64,000 nucleotides of DNA. Origin: Qipengyuania sediminis (GTDB lineage: Bacteria > Pseudomonadota > Alphaproteobacteria > Sphingomonadales > Sphingomonadaceae). Every line of letters starts with the position of its first letter. Position 1 is the first letter of the stretch. The stretch is from the NCBI RefSeq assembly GCF_004358425.1, contig NZ_CP037948.1:496001-560000 (forward strand), written 5' to 3'. The position numbers were made by a program, and so were the translations under genes. The notes under the pieces are model-generated. The model had not been told where the DNA came from and made no database searches. It saw only the letters and a list, made by a program, of their open reading frames with translations. Shown piece by piece: positions 50,570-59,384 of the stretch.

Positions 50570-52702
50570 ATGTCCCTGTTTCGATCGCGCCGCGAGGAAG
50601 AGCTGCCGCAACATCGCGGCTACTATTCGCTCGACGATCGCTTCGATGCGCCTGCCTGGGACGAGTGGGACGCAAAGCTCGAACGCGTCGAGCGCGGCGT
50701 CGCGGCAACCGAGCGGCGGCGCGAGCCTTGGTTCACGCGCGCTTTTTGGCGTGGCCGGGGGTGGGGCTGGTGGGTGGTGCGCGGGATCGCGGCCGCCCTC
50801 ATGCTGTTCTTTGTGCTGCTGGCTTGGCTCGCCTTGACCGCGCCGCTGTCGAAATCGCTGCAGCCGATCGTCCCGCCCGAGATCACGCTGACCGCCGCCG
50901 ACGGCTCGCCGATCGCGCGCAACGGCGCGATCGTCGATGCGCCGGTCGAGATCCGCAAGCTGCCGCCCCATGTCAAAGAGGCCTTCCTCGCGATCGAGGA
51001 CCGGCGGTTCGAGACGCATTGGGGGATCGATCCGCGCGGCATGGCCCGCGCCGCCTGGACCGGCTACGGCGGCGGCAGCACGATCACGCAGCAGCTCGCC
51101 AAGTTCACGTTCCTCACGCCCGAGCAGACGCTGACCCGCAAGGCGCGCGAGGCCCTGATCGCCTTCTGGCTGGAGGCCTGGCTGACCAAGGACCAGATCC
51201 TCGAACGCTACCTTTCCAACGCCTATTTCGGCGACAATGTCTACGGCCTGCGCGCCGCGAGCCTGCACTATTTCTACCGCCAGCCCGAGCGGTTGACACT
51301 GGCGCAAGCGGCCATGCTGGCGGGGCTGGTGCAGGCGCCCAATCGCCTCAACCCCTCGCGCCATTTCGCCCGCGCCGAAAAGCGCATGCGGCTGGTCCTC
51401 GGCGCGATGGCGGAAGTCGGCTATATCGACCGCGGCGAGACTGCGATCCGCGCCCCGCGGCTCGATATGCGCGAAAAGCGCGCGTTACCGACCGGTACCT
51501 ATTTCGCCGATTGGGCGCTGCCCGAGGCGCGGGCGCTGGCGCAGGGCGGCTATGCGCGCCAGACGATAGCGACCACGCTCGACAGCCGGTTACAGGAGAT
51601 CGCCCGCACCGTCACCCGGCGCGCGCCGCTTGGCGGAGCGCAGGTCGCGCTCGTCGCCATGCGCAAGAACGGCGAGGTGGTCGCGATGATCGGCGGGACC
51701 GATTACGGCAAGACACCCTTCAACCGCGCCACCCAGGCGCGCCGGCAGCCGGGATCCACCTTCAAGGCCATCGTCTATCTCGCCGCACTGCGCGATGGCT
51801 GGTCGCCCGACGACACGATCAGCAACCGCGAGATCGTGGCCGGCACTTATCGCCCGCGCAATGCCAAGGGCCGCTATTCGGACAGCATGACGCTGGCGGA
51901 GGCGTTCGCGACCTCCAGCAATGTCGCAGCGGTCCGGCTGCTCCAGGAGTTGGGAAGCGACAAGGTGATCGCGACCGCGCGCGCGCTCGGCATCACTTCG
52001 CCGTTACCCGAAGGCGACCCGAGCCTTGCGCTCGGGACATCGACGATGACGTTGCTCGAATTGACGAGCGCCTATGCCGGGATCGCTGCCAATGCGCTGC
52101 CGGTCAAGGCGCATGGCGTGCCCCGCGGCGAGGCGGGGTTCTGGGAAAAGCTGTGGGACGGGCCCACCCGCCTCTCCCGCCGCGAGCACGAGGATATGGA
52201 AGCGCTGCTGCGCCGCGCGATCAACGCAGGCACCGGCCGCGCGGCGATGCTGCCGGTTGCGAACTTCGGCAAGACAGGGACGACGCAGGACAGCCGCGAC
52301 GCGCTCTTCGTCGGCTATGCCGGCGATCTGGTGGTGGGCGTCTGGGTCGGCCGCGACGACAATACCCCGCTGGGCGGGCGGATGTCGGGCGGCACCGTGC
52401 CCGCACGCATCTGGCGCGATTTCATGACCCGCGCATTGGGGCTGCAAGGCGCTGCGTCGCCCCGGCCGGTTCCATCGCCGACCGAAACCGCGCCCGGAGA
52501 GGTGATCCTCGGCCCCGAGGGCGCGGTCCTTACGCTGCCGGGCGGGGAGGTGCGGATCGACGAGAACGGGGTGGCGATCGAGGGCCCCGATTACGAAGCC
52601 GCGCGGCAGCGGATCGAAGAGGCGCGCGAGGCGGCGGATGAACGCTACCAGCAGGCGCGCGAGCGGCTTGAGGAGCTCGAAGCCGAGCCTCCGCCTCAGT
52701 AG
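50570..52702 (+). CDS. Class A penicillin-binding protein
   Basis: Bifunctional peptidoglycan synthase of 710 residues. One N-terminal transmembrane helix (about 68-90), then a GT51 transglycosylase domain with catalytic Glu143 in IEDRRFETHWGID and GGSTITQQLAK, and a C-terminal transpeptidase with Ser396 of STFK, SSN and KTGTTQDSRDALFVGY. The C-terminus is a charged coiled-coil-like tail (RQRIEEAREAADERYQQARE). This is the PBP1A-like type of sphingomonads without an OB domain. ATG 50570 lacks a strong Shine-Dalgarno sequence. Confidence 0.94.
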   Translation: MSLFRSRREEELPQHRGYYSLDDRFDAPAWDEWDAKLERVERGVAATERRREPWFTRAFWRGRGWGWWVVRGIAAALMLFFVLLAWLALTAPLSKSLQPIVPPEITLTAADGSPIARNGAIVDAPVEIRKLPPHVKEAFLAIEDRRFETHWGIDPRGMARAAWTGYGGGSTITQQLAKFTFLTPEQTLTRKAREALIAFWLEAWLTKDQILERYLSNAYFGDNVYGLRAASLHYFYRQPERLTLAQAAMLAGLVQAPNRLNPSRHFARAEKRMRLVLGAMAEVGYIDRGETAIRAPRLDMREKRALPTGTYFADWALPEARALAQGGYARQTIATTLDSRLQEIARTVTRRAPLGGAQVALVAMRKNGEVVAMIGGTDYGKTPFNRATQARRQPGSTFKAIVYLAALRDGWSPDDTISNREIVAGTYRPRNAKGRYSDSMTLAEAFATSSNVAAVRLLQELGSDKVIATARALGITSPLPEGDPSLALGTSTMTLLELTSAYAGIAANALPVKAHGVPRGEAGFWEKLWDGPTRLSRREHEDMEALLRRAINAGTGRAAMLPVANFGKTGTTQDSRDALFVGYAGDLVVGVWVGRDDNTPLGGRMSGGTVPARIWRDFMTRALGLQGAASPRPVPSPTETAPGEVILGPEGAVLTLPGGEVRIDENGVAIEGPDYEAARQRIEEAREAADERYQQARERLEELEAEPPPQ

Positions 52703-52720
52703 TCCTCCGGCACCATCATT

Positions 52721-52811
52721 TGTCGCCCCGGACGTGATCCGGGGTCTCGATGGGTTCCTTGCGCGATGCTGAAGAAGCGGGACCCCGGCGCGCGGGCCGC
52801 GGTGAGGAGGG
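52721..52811. repeat. REP-like palindromic units, copy 4, degraded pair
   Basis: GTCGCCCCGGACGTGATCC followed by GGGGTCTCG (52722-52750) is the inverted form of the core seen at 88-108 and 34461-34482. GAAGAAGCGGGACCCCGG (52771-52788) resembles the left part of copy 1, with its right half degraded. The pair lies between the PBP gene and a thioesterase gene of the opposite strand. Confidence 0.6.
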
Positions 52812-52831
52812 ACTGTTTATGGATCCGGAAA

Positions 52832-53218
52832 TTAGGCCACCATCACATTCATCACCGCACTTGCGATAGGCCGCGCGGGATCGTCCTGCCAGGCCTCCAC
52901 CGAGAGGTTCGCGGTCCGGCGCCCGAGCTTGACGATGCGCGCCCTGGCGAATGTCGGGCGGGGCTTGCCCGAGGCGAGGAACTGGACGGTCAGGTTGATC
53001 GGCTTCATCGCCGCGTCGCGCCCCGCTGCGGCGAGAGCGACACGCAGCACCGCATAGCCAGCGGTTTCGAGCAACCCGCTGATCGCCCCGCCGTGGAGCG
53101 CGCCGGGGCGGCCCTGCACGGCGTCGGAAAAGGCGACGGTCAGCACAGGCACGCCCCCGTCGATCGCCTCGACCGCAATGCCAAGGGCGCGCGCATAGGG
53201 CGTCAGCACATCAGCCAT
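52832..53218 (-). CDS. PaaI-type hotdog thioesterase (1)
   Basis: A 128-residue single-hotdog protein of the PaaI family. The conserved core GRPGALHGGAISGLLETAGY carries HGG and the Glu used for acyl-CoA hydrolysis; the second half has INLTVQFLASGKPRPTFARARI. It overlaps the upstream hotdog gene by 8 nt, so the two are co-translated and may form a heteromer. Substrate unknown. Confidence 0.88.
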   Translation of the reverse strand: MADVLTPYARALGIAVEAIDGGVPVLTVAFSDAVQGRPGALHGGAISGLLETAGYAVLRVALAAAGRDAAMKPINLTVQFLASGKPRPTFARARIVKLGRRTANLSVEAWQDDPARPIASAVMNVMVA

Positions 53219-53681
53219 CGGGGCGCTTCCTCGGATCGGCGGCGATGGTCATGAAGACGCCCTGCATCCGCGCCACCGGATTGTCGGGATCGCCTTCGTG
53301 CGCGACGCCATGGACGAAGGCGGCGGAGCGCGTGGTGCGGTAGCAGGTGGCGCGTCCGAAGACACTTCCGCGAGGGGCGGCGGCGCGGGTGTAATCGACA
53401 CGCAGGTCGAGCGTCGCGATCGGCTGGAAGCTGCCGGTGCGGGTCCAGATCGCGAGCCCGCTCGCCATATCCATAAGGCTGACGATGGGCCCCGAAGCCA
53501 GCACCTCGCGCGCATCTTCCCCCACCAGATCGGCGCGCCAAGGCAGCTCGAGTTCGACCCAATCGGTTCCGTGATCGCAATATTTCAGCCCCAGCCAGCC
53601 GTTGTGCGACGACCCTTGCGTCAGGAAGGGCGCGACACGCGCGGGGTCGAAGGCGGGGGGCGGGGCGGGGCCGTCTGTCAT
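53211..53681 (-). CDS. PaaI-type hotdog thioesterase (2)
   Basis: A 156-residue single-hotdog protein (SHNGWLGLKYCDHGTDWVEL, SGPIVSLMDMASGLAIW, ATLDLRVDYTRAAAPRGSVFG). The usual catalytic HGG is replaced by SGPIVSLMD with Asp in the typical position, so activity is probable but not certain. Upstream member of a two-gene thioesterase operon. Confidence 0.86.
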   Translation of the reverse strand: MTDGPAPPPAFDPARVAPFLTQGSSHNGWLGLKYCDHGTDWVELELPWRADLVGEDAREVLASGPIVSLMDMASGLAIWTRTGSFQPIATLDLRVDYTRAAAPRGSVFGRATCYRTTRSAAFVHGVAHEGDPDNPVARMQGVFMTIAADPRKRPDG

Positions 53682-53684
53682 CGT

Positions 53685-53704
53685 CCGCCCCTGTGGCGGG
53701 GCGG
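53685..53704 (-). terminator. Hairpin between PEP-CTERM gene and thioesterase genes
   Basis: CCGCCCC at 53685-53691 pairs with GGGGCGG at 53698-53704 around a 6-nt loop, 37 nt after the stop of the PEP-CTERM gene on the minus strand. No T-tract is seen, so this may only be a weak or Rho-aided terminator. Confidence 0.35.
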
Positions 53705-53741
53705 CCGGCGACTGACAATGACCAATCCTGCCTGCTGCCCG

Positions 53742-54368
53742 CTAGGTCAGCACAGCGTCCGCACCGCGACGACGCCGCTTTCTCGCGTGCCCGCGCATCG
53801 CGCCGCCGACCGCCCCGAAACCGAGGATCAGCATCCCCCACGTCGCAGGCTCCGGGATCGCCGGCAATTGCAGGGCGCCGGCAAACCGCTGCGAAACGGT
53901 CGGCCGCCCGCCGATGAAGCTGAATGTCCCGCCGCTGCCGAAATTGCCGCTTGCGTTCGCGAAGATGCCCGTGCCCCCGCTGACCAGATGCGTCTGCGCA
54001 ACCGCATAGACCCCTGGCGAAAGAAACGTGAGCAGCCCGCTGTAAGTGCCAAACAGGACATTGCCACCGCCGAAATCGAAGCTGAACTCGCCCAGATCGA
54101 ACGGGGTCGGCACCGCGGCCGATAACGGCAGCTGGATGCAGTGGCTGAGCGTCGGGGTGAACGTCCCGAGGTTCGACACACCGGAGGAGGTTGCAGTTGG
54201 CGGGATGTTGCGGACATTCGTGGTGGCGCGGGTTCCGCAACGCGCCGCCGCGGGACCGGGCGCGTCCACGTTCTCGCGCGATCCGTTGAAGAGCACGACG
54301 GCAGCGGCGGCGGGCATGGCCGGCGCGGCGAGCGCGCTGGCGATTGCGAGCGTGAGTATCGGTCTCAT
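53742..54368 (-). CDS. Secreted PEPxxWA-CTERM protein (second)
   Basis: A 208-residue exported protein. Signal peptide (PILTLAIASALAAPAMPAAA) is followed by a Thr/Ser/Gly-rich, beta-type mature region with one Cys pair (CGTRATT, HCIQLP) and a C-terminal PEPATWGMLILGFG, a hydrophobic helix and a basic HARKRRRR tail. Exosortase-type sorting is expected; no exosortase is in the window. The mature domain is unlike that of the first PEP-CTERM protein. The next upstream gene is a winged-helix/TPR regulator on the same strand. Confidence 0.85.
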   Translation of the reverse strand: MRPILTLAIASALAAPAMPAAAAVVLFNGSRENVDAPGPAAARCGTRATTNVRNIPPTATSSGVSNLGTFTPTLSHCIQLPLSAAVPTPFDLGEFSFDFGGGNVLFGTYSGLLTFLSPGVYAVAQTHLVSGGTGIFANASGNFGSGGTFSFIGGRPTVSQRFAGALQLPAIPEPATWGMLILGFGAVGGAMRGHARKRRRRGADAVLT

Positions 54369-54559
54369 GTCAAGTTCCCCTTCTCAATCCCGGGTGCTCG
54401 GGCGGCGATCGCCAAAGCCGCCGCGACACCGTGGCGCTGACTGGCGATGGCAGTCGGCGAGGGCACGGGTGCACCTGCCGGGGCGGCAAAGGCCATGAAG
54501 GAAAGCTGCTTTTTTCCTGAAATCGACGCCGCCCGGATGGAAGACGATCCAGCGGTGGA

Positions 54560-56137
54560 TCAGGCGGGCGGCGGGGTCCACACTTCGGGATCGGGGCGCT
54601 TGCCCGAACGGCGCCAGTAATCGGCAAGGCCGATATCGCGGCACAGACCGTCAAAACCGCCCTGATCGCGCAGGGCGCGCGTGGCTGGAATCCAGAGCAT
54701 CATGGTCATCCGATGATGCTGATCGGTAACCGAGACCTGGCGTGCGCTGTGGCGCGGCGTGACCAGAACCTCGCCGCGCTGCGCGAGGAAGCCGCGGGCA
54801 ACCGCCAGCGATTCGGCGCCCGCGTCAAGCCCGCTCAGGACCAGGATGGCGCTGATCGCCTGGGCGGGGCCCGCCGCCGCGGCGCGCAAATGCGCGGCGA
54901 CCGCGCGCGCCGTAAGCTCCGGCGAAGGCCGCGCGAGAGCCGCCAGCGACAGATCGAGCAGCGCCGCCGCAGCGGGAGGCATGGACGGGCGTGTGCCGAT
55001 ATCCGCCAGCATGGCCTGCGCGCGGAATGCCCTTTCGGTGAAGGCGAAGAGCCAGAACTGCGCGAACCAGACGGCGGGATGACGAGGCCAGGATTGCATC
55101 GCCCGCGCCGCGACGCCTTCCGCGTCGCGAAGCCGCCCTGCGCTCCACAGCGTATAGACGCGGCGGAATTGCAGATTGGGCGAAAGGGGAAAGTGCTGCA
55201 CCTGCCAGTCGAGCAGACGGAGGCAGCTTCGCACTTGCCCGGTCGACATCAACAGCGTCGCAAGCGCCGACGAGGCGAAGGCGTTGTCGGGATCCTGCTT
55301 CAAGATCGCGCGAAGCTCGGCCTCAACCTCGAACCAGCGGCCGAACGCGGGCTCCAGAAGGACGAGCGCGGTGCGGGCGTCCAATTGCGCGGGGTCGATG
55401 GTCAGCGCCGTACGGGCGGCGGCTTCGGCCTGTTCCCGCAGCGTTGCAAGGTTCGCAGGCGGGGCATATTCGGTTGCCGCACGCAGAGAAAGCGCAAGCA
55501 GACCCCAGGCCCGCGCGTTATCGGGATCGGCCCTGGTCGCTGCGCGAAAGGCATCGATCCCCTGCGCGTCAACCTGCGGCAAGCCCTGCCGCAGGGCAAT
55601 GAGGCCGCGATTGATCAGCCGCGCGACCTCGCGATCGCGCTCTCGATCTCGCCACAGCCATGCGCCCGCACCCGCGGCGGCGAGGGCGGCAGCCCCGCCG
55701 AACAGCAAGGCGCGGCGGTTTCCCCCTAGGACCGGCGTAGACGGCGTGGGGGATTCGCCGTCGAGGATGATGGCGGCTTGGCCCGGCTGCTTCAGCCGAT
55801 AACCGGTCTTTGGCACCGTCACGACCTCGACATCGTCGACCCCGGCTGCGCGGAGGGCGCGCCGCAATTCGGAAATCGCACCATTCAGCGAATCCTCGGC
55901 GACGAAGCGGCCGGACCAGGCGCGGGCGATGAGATCGTCGCGCCCGACGACCCGGCCGCCTGCCTCATGAAGCGCAAGGAATACCAGCATCACTTGCGGG
56001 CGCAGCACGACGGTTCCGCCCGGTCCGCGAATGCTGTGGCTGGCTGCATCGATGCGGGCAGTGCCGAGCGCGATAGCTGGGAGACGCGACAGATCGGCCG
56101 CGTTCAGTCCGGCGCGATCGGTGCCATGCATCCCCAT
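54560..56137 (-). CDS. Winged-helix DNA-binding/TPR membrane regulator, CadC-like
   Basis: A 525-residue one-component regulator. The N-terminal OmpR-type winged helix (VLRPQVMLVFLALHEAGGRVVGRDDLIARAW, then SEDLNGAISELRRALR type, ending in VPKTGYRL) is followed by one transmembrane helix (about 142-160, ALLFGGAAALAAAGAGAW) and TPR-like helical repeats (about 180-500). This is the CadC/ToxR-type layout. The periplasmic TPR part may sense a partner. Target genes unknown; it lies upstream of a PEP-CTERM gene on the same strand (191 bp apart). Confidence 0.85.
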   Translation of the reverse strand: MGMHGTDRAGLNAADLSRLPAIALGTARIDAASHSIRGPGGTVVLRPQVMLVFLALHEAGGRVVGRDDLIARAWSGRFVAEDSLNGAISELRRALRAAGVDDVEVVTVPKTGYRLKQPGQAAIILDGESPTPSTPVLGGNRRALLFGGAAALAAAGAGAWLWRDRERDREVARLINRGLIALRQGLPQVDAQGIDAFRAATRADPDNARAWGLLALSLRAATEYAPPANLATLREQAEAAARTALTIDPAQLDARTALVLLEPAFGRWFEVEAELRAILKQDPDNAFASSALATLLMSTGQVRSCLRLLDWQVQHFPLSPNLQFRRVYTLWSAGRLRDAEGVAARAMQSWPRHPAVWFAQFWLFAFTERAFRAQAMLADIGTRPSMPPAAAALLDLSLAALARPSPELTARAVAAHLRAAAAGPAQAISAILVLSGLDAGAESLAVARGFLAQRGEVLVTPRHSARQVSVTDQHHRMTMMLWIPATRALRDQGGFDGLCRDIGLADYWRRSGKRPDPEVWTPPPA

Positions 56138-56234
56138 CCCCCCCGCGAATGAAGTGGCCCGAGACTAAAGGCTTCGATCAATCAAAGCTAGCGGAATGGT
56201 GGAGACGGCCGATGCAGCCCGGATGCGGGCGGCG

Positions 56235-58538
56235 TCAGACAGGTTTGACGAAGCTGTCGAGGACGCGCTTGGAGCCCGACTGCTCGAAAGCGATCTCCAG
56301 CTTGTTTCCCTCCTGCCCCTCCACCACGCCATAGCCGAACTTGTCGTGGAAGACGCGCGCGCCGATCGCGATGTCGCCGCGTGGCTTTGCCGCGAAGCTC
56401 GCCGCGCTGCGGCCGGGTTCCGCGAGGCGCTTGGGGGTGGGGTCGTAGCCCGCGGTCAGCGCGCGCTGCCAGCCGGGGCCGCGGGTCTTCGTGCGCGAGG
56501 GCTGCTCGCGCGCGAGATGCGCGAAGGGGTCCTCGGTCTCGGTCCAGTTCGCGCGCCATAGCGATGCCCCGCCGGTCATGGTGGTCTCACGCGTCACCAC
56601 CCCATCGGGGAGCTCCTCCACGAAGCGGCTGGGGATCGAGCTCGTCCACTGGCCGAAGATGCGGCGGTTGGCGGCGTGGAGGATGGTGCAGCGCCGCTTC
56701 GCCCGCGTGATCGCGACATAGCCCAGCCGCCTCTCTTCCTCGAGGCTGGCAATCCCCCCCTCGTCGAGCGCGCGCTGGGACGGGAACACGCCTTCTTCCC
56801 AGCCGGGCAGAAAGACCTGATCGTATTCGAGGCCCTTGGCTGCATGCATGGTCATGATGGTGACCTTCTCGCCCTCGCCCGCGGCGTCATTGTCCATCAC
56901 CAGGCTGACATGTTCCAGGAAGTCGGTCAGGCTGTCGTATTCCTCCATCGCGCGCGCGAGCTCGACGAGGTTGTCGGCGCGGCCCGCGCTCTCGGCGCTG
57001 CGATCCTTGGCCAGCATCTCGTCATAACCGCTTTCGCTAAGGACGAGGCGGAGGAGGTTCGCCGGCGTCTCCACCTCGCTCGCCTGCCGCCAGCGCGCGA
57101 TCTGCTGGAGCAGGGCGACCAGCGTGCCTTTGGCGCGCGCCGGCAGCTCGTCGCTGTCGGCGAGGTCGAGGCTGGCGGCGGCGAGCGGCATCCCGGTCCG
57201 CCGCGCGTGACGGCGCATCGCCTCGAGCGTCTTGGCGCCGAGCCCACGCTTGGGCTGGTTGTGGATGCGCTCGAAGGCGAGATCGTCCGCGGGCTGCTCG
57301 ATGACGCGCAGATAGGCGAGCGCATCGCGGATTTCGGCGCGCTCGTAGAAGCGGAAGCCGCCCACGATGCGGTAATTGAGGCCAATCTGGATGAACCGGT
57401 CTTCGAATTCGCGCGTCTGGTATTGCGCGCGCACCAGGATCGCGACCTGTTCGAGGCTTGCCCCCTCGCGCTCCAGCCGCCCGATCTCCTCGCCCACCCG
57501 GCGCGCTTCCTCGGGTGCGTCCCACACCCCGATCACCCGGACAGCATCGCCCTGCGGCAGCTCGGTCCACAGCTGCTTGCCGAGCCGCTGGCGGTTGGTC
57601 GCAATGAGAGCGCTGGCGGCGGCGAGGATCTGCGGGGTGGAGCGATAGTTCTGCTCGAGCCGGATCACCGCCGCGCCCGGAAAGTCCTTCTCGAACTTGA
57701 GGATATTGGCGACCTCGGCCCCCCGCCAGGAATAGATCGACTGGTCGTCGTCACCGACGACGCAGATATTCTTGCGTTCCTGCGCCAGCAGCCGCAGCCA
57801 CAGATACTGGACCTGATTGGTGTCCTGATACTCGTCCACCAGGATGTATTTGAAACGCCGCTGATACTGCTCGAGCACGTCGCGATGCTGCCGCAGGATG
57901 TTGAGCATATGCAGCAGCAGATCGCCGAAATCGCAGGCGTTGAGCGCGCGCAGGCGGTCCTGATACAGGCCGTAGAACTGCTGCCCGCGGCCATTCGCAT
58001 AGGCTTCGTTCTCCACCGCATCGAGATCGGCGGGGTTGAGCCCGCGGTTCTTCCAGCGGTCGATCAGCCCGGCGAGCTGGCGCGCGGGCCAGCGTTTCTC
58101 ATCAAGGTCGTTCTCGGTAATGAGCTGCTTCAGCACCCGCAGCTGATCGTCGGTGTCGATGATGGTGTAGTTCTGCTTCAGCCCCACCAGCTCGGCATGG
58201 CGACGCAGCATCTTGGCGCCGATCGAATGAAAGGTGCCGAGCCAGGGCATCCCTTCGACCGCATCGCCGATATGCCGCGCGACCCGCTCGCGCATCTCGC
58301 GCGCGGCCTTGTTGGTGAAGGTGACGCAGAGGATCTCGCTCGGCCAGGCGGCGCGGGTTGCGATGAGATGCGCCAGCCTTGCGGTAAGCGCCGCGGTCTT
58401 GCCGGTGCCCGCCCCCGCCAGCATCAAAACCGGGCCCTCGGTCGTCAGGACGGCCTGTTGCTGCGGCGGGTTGAGCCGCGCGGCATAGGGTGGCGGCGTC
58501 TCTGCCTCGGATGCGGGGGCGGGGAGAGTGGTGGACAT
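56235..58538 (-). CDS. uvrD: DNA helicase UvrD/PcrA
   Basis: Superfamily 1A 3'-5' helicase for excision and mismatch repair, 767 residues. Q motif (LNPPQQQAV), Walker A LAGAGTGKTA, Walker B VDEYQDTNQVQ, motif III GDDDQSIYSWRGA, IV VIRLEQNYRS, V THMAAKGLEYD-like (TMHAAKGLEYDQVFLPG) and VI RRLGYVAITRAKRR. The C-terminus ends with a UvrD-like Tudor-type tail (DKFGYGVVEGQEGNKLEIAF). 98 bp separates it from the regulator gene downstream. Confidence 0.95.
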   Translation of the reverse strand: MSTTLPAPASEAETPPPYAARLNPPQQQAVLTTEGPVLMLAGAGTGKTAALTARLAHLIATRAAWPSEILCVTFTNKAAREMRERVARHIGDAVEGMPWLGTFHSIGAKMLRRHAELVGLKQNYTIIDTDDQLRVLKQLITENDLDEKRWPARQLAGLIDRWKNRGLNPADLDAVENEAYANGRGQQFYGLYQDRLRALNACDFGDLLLHMLNILRQHRDVLEQYQRRFKYILVDEYQDTNQVQYLWLRLLAQERKNICVVGDDDQSIYSWRGAEVANILKFEKDFPGAAVIRLEQNYRSTPQILAAASALIATNRQRLGKQLWTELPQGDAVRVIGVWDAPEEARRVGEEIGRLEREGASLEQVAILVRAQYQTREFEDRFIQIGLNYRIVGGFRFYERAEIRDALAYLRVIEQPADDLAFERIHNQPKRGLGAKTLEAMRRHARRTGMPLAAASLDLADSDELPARAKGTLVALLQQIARWRQASEVETPANLLRLVLSESGYDEMLAKDRSAESAGRADNLVELARAMEEYDSLTDFLEHVSLVMDNDAAGEGEKVTIMTMHAAKGLEYDQVFLPGWEEGVFPSQRALDEGGIASLEEERRLGYVAITRAKRRCTILHAANRRIFGQWTSSIPSRFVEELPDGVVTRETTMTGGASLWRANWTETEDPFAHLAREQPSRTKTRGPGWQRALTAGYDPTPKRLAEPGRSAASFAAKPRGDIAIGARVFHDKFGYGVVEGQEGNKLEIAFEQSGSKRVLDSFVKPV

Positions 58539-58601
58539 GGCCGGTGCCCGAACAGCTAGGGAACACGGGGGCGCCGCGCAAGCTTAGCCATCCGCGGTTT
58601 C

Positions 58602-58626
58602 GGAACCGCGTCAACCCTGAGCCGTA
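58602..58626 (+). promoter_or_regulatory. Candidate EcfG (general stress response) promoter
   Basis: GGAAC at 58602-58606, spacer of 16 nt, and CGTA at 58623-58626 match the alphaproteobacterial EcfG consensus GGAAC-N16/17-CGTT with one mismatch. The gene starts at 58661, 35 nt downstream. The GGAAC also lies in the right arm of a perfect CGCGGTT/AACCGCG hairpin (58593-58610). Confidence 0.4.
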
Positions 58627-58660
58627 GTCCCGACACTTCCGCACGCAACGGAGAAACCCG

Positions 58661-59332
58661 ATGAAACGCATGCTTCTTGCCGCCGCCGCCTCTTTGGCGC
58701 TGGCCGCACCCGCCGTCACTGCCACCGCGCAGGATACCGCCACGACCGCGACCACCAGCGCCGATGGCTATACTATGACCACCGAGCAGCGCGGGTCCTA
58801 TGACGCCTGGCCCGCCGACCGGCGCACCAGCTACGATGCCTGGCCCGGCACCTATCAGACCTATTACTGGTCGCTGACGCCCGAGGAGCAGGCCGGCTGG
58901 TGGGCGCTCAATGACGAGCAACGCGGCCGGGTCTATGCCATGACCCCCGCGCAGCGCAGCGCGGCCTGGGCCTCGATCAGCGCGCAGATGGCTGGGCAGG
59001 CGCAGACCTCGACTTCAAGTCCGACCGCGAGTTCGGACACCGCGATGAGTGGGGACGCCGCCACCACCGGATCGCCGGCCAGCACCATGGCGAGCAATAC
59101 GGGTATGGCTCCCTCCAGCGGCGCCATGGCGAACGGCCAGGTGCAGTTCTTGCGCCGCGAAATGGCGCAGCCGGTGCAGGGCAGCGCGGATGCCGCCGCG
59201 CTCCAGTCGGGCGAACTGCCGGTCTGCAAGAAGAACCAGCAGGACGGCTGTATCAATAGCTGGGAGAAGAACCGCACGGGGACCCGCCCGCTCGATCGCT
59301 GGCCGGGGCGCCCGGCGAGCGAACGCCGCTAA
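58661..59332 (+). CDS. Secreted Trp-rich repeat protein of unknown function
   Basis: A 223-residue exported protein. Signal peptide (MLLAAAASLALAAPAVTATAQ). The mature N-terminal part holds W-rich repeats of about 10-12 residues: GSYDAWPADRR, TSYDAWPGTYQ, YYWSLTPEEQAGWWALNDEQR, VYAMTPAQRSAAWASI. A Ser/Thr/Ala linker follows, then a C-terminal conserved block VCKKNQQDGCINSWEKNR with two Cys and PLDRWPGRPAS. The architecture is seen in uncharacterised sphingomonad proteins. A possible EcfG promoter lies upstream and CGGAGAAA is the ribosome-binding site. Function unknown. Confidence 0.8.
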   Translation: MKRMLLAAAASLALAAPAVTATAQDTATTATTSADGYTMTTEQRGSYDAWPADRRTSYDAWPGTYQTYYWSLTPEEQAGWWALNDEQRGRVYAMTPAQRSAAWASISAQMAGQAQTSTSSPTASSDTAMSGDAATTGSPASTMASNTGMAPSSGAMANGQVQFLRREMAQPVQGSADAAALQSGELPVCKKNQQDGCINSWEKNRTGTRPLDRWPGRPASERR

Positions 59333-59348
59333 TCTCTTCGTGAAGTGA

Positions 59349-59382
59349 GAGGGGCGGGGCCGCGCATGCGGCTCCGCCCCTC
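59349..59382. terminator. Bidirectional hairpin terminator
   Basis: GAGGGGCGGGGCCGC at 59349-59363 pairs with GCGGCTCCGCCCCTC at 59368-59382 with one mismatch around a GCAT loop. It lies between two convergent genes (stop at 59332 on +, stop at 59385 on -). T-tracts are weak on both sides. Confidence 0.6.
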
Positions 59383-59384
59383 CC

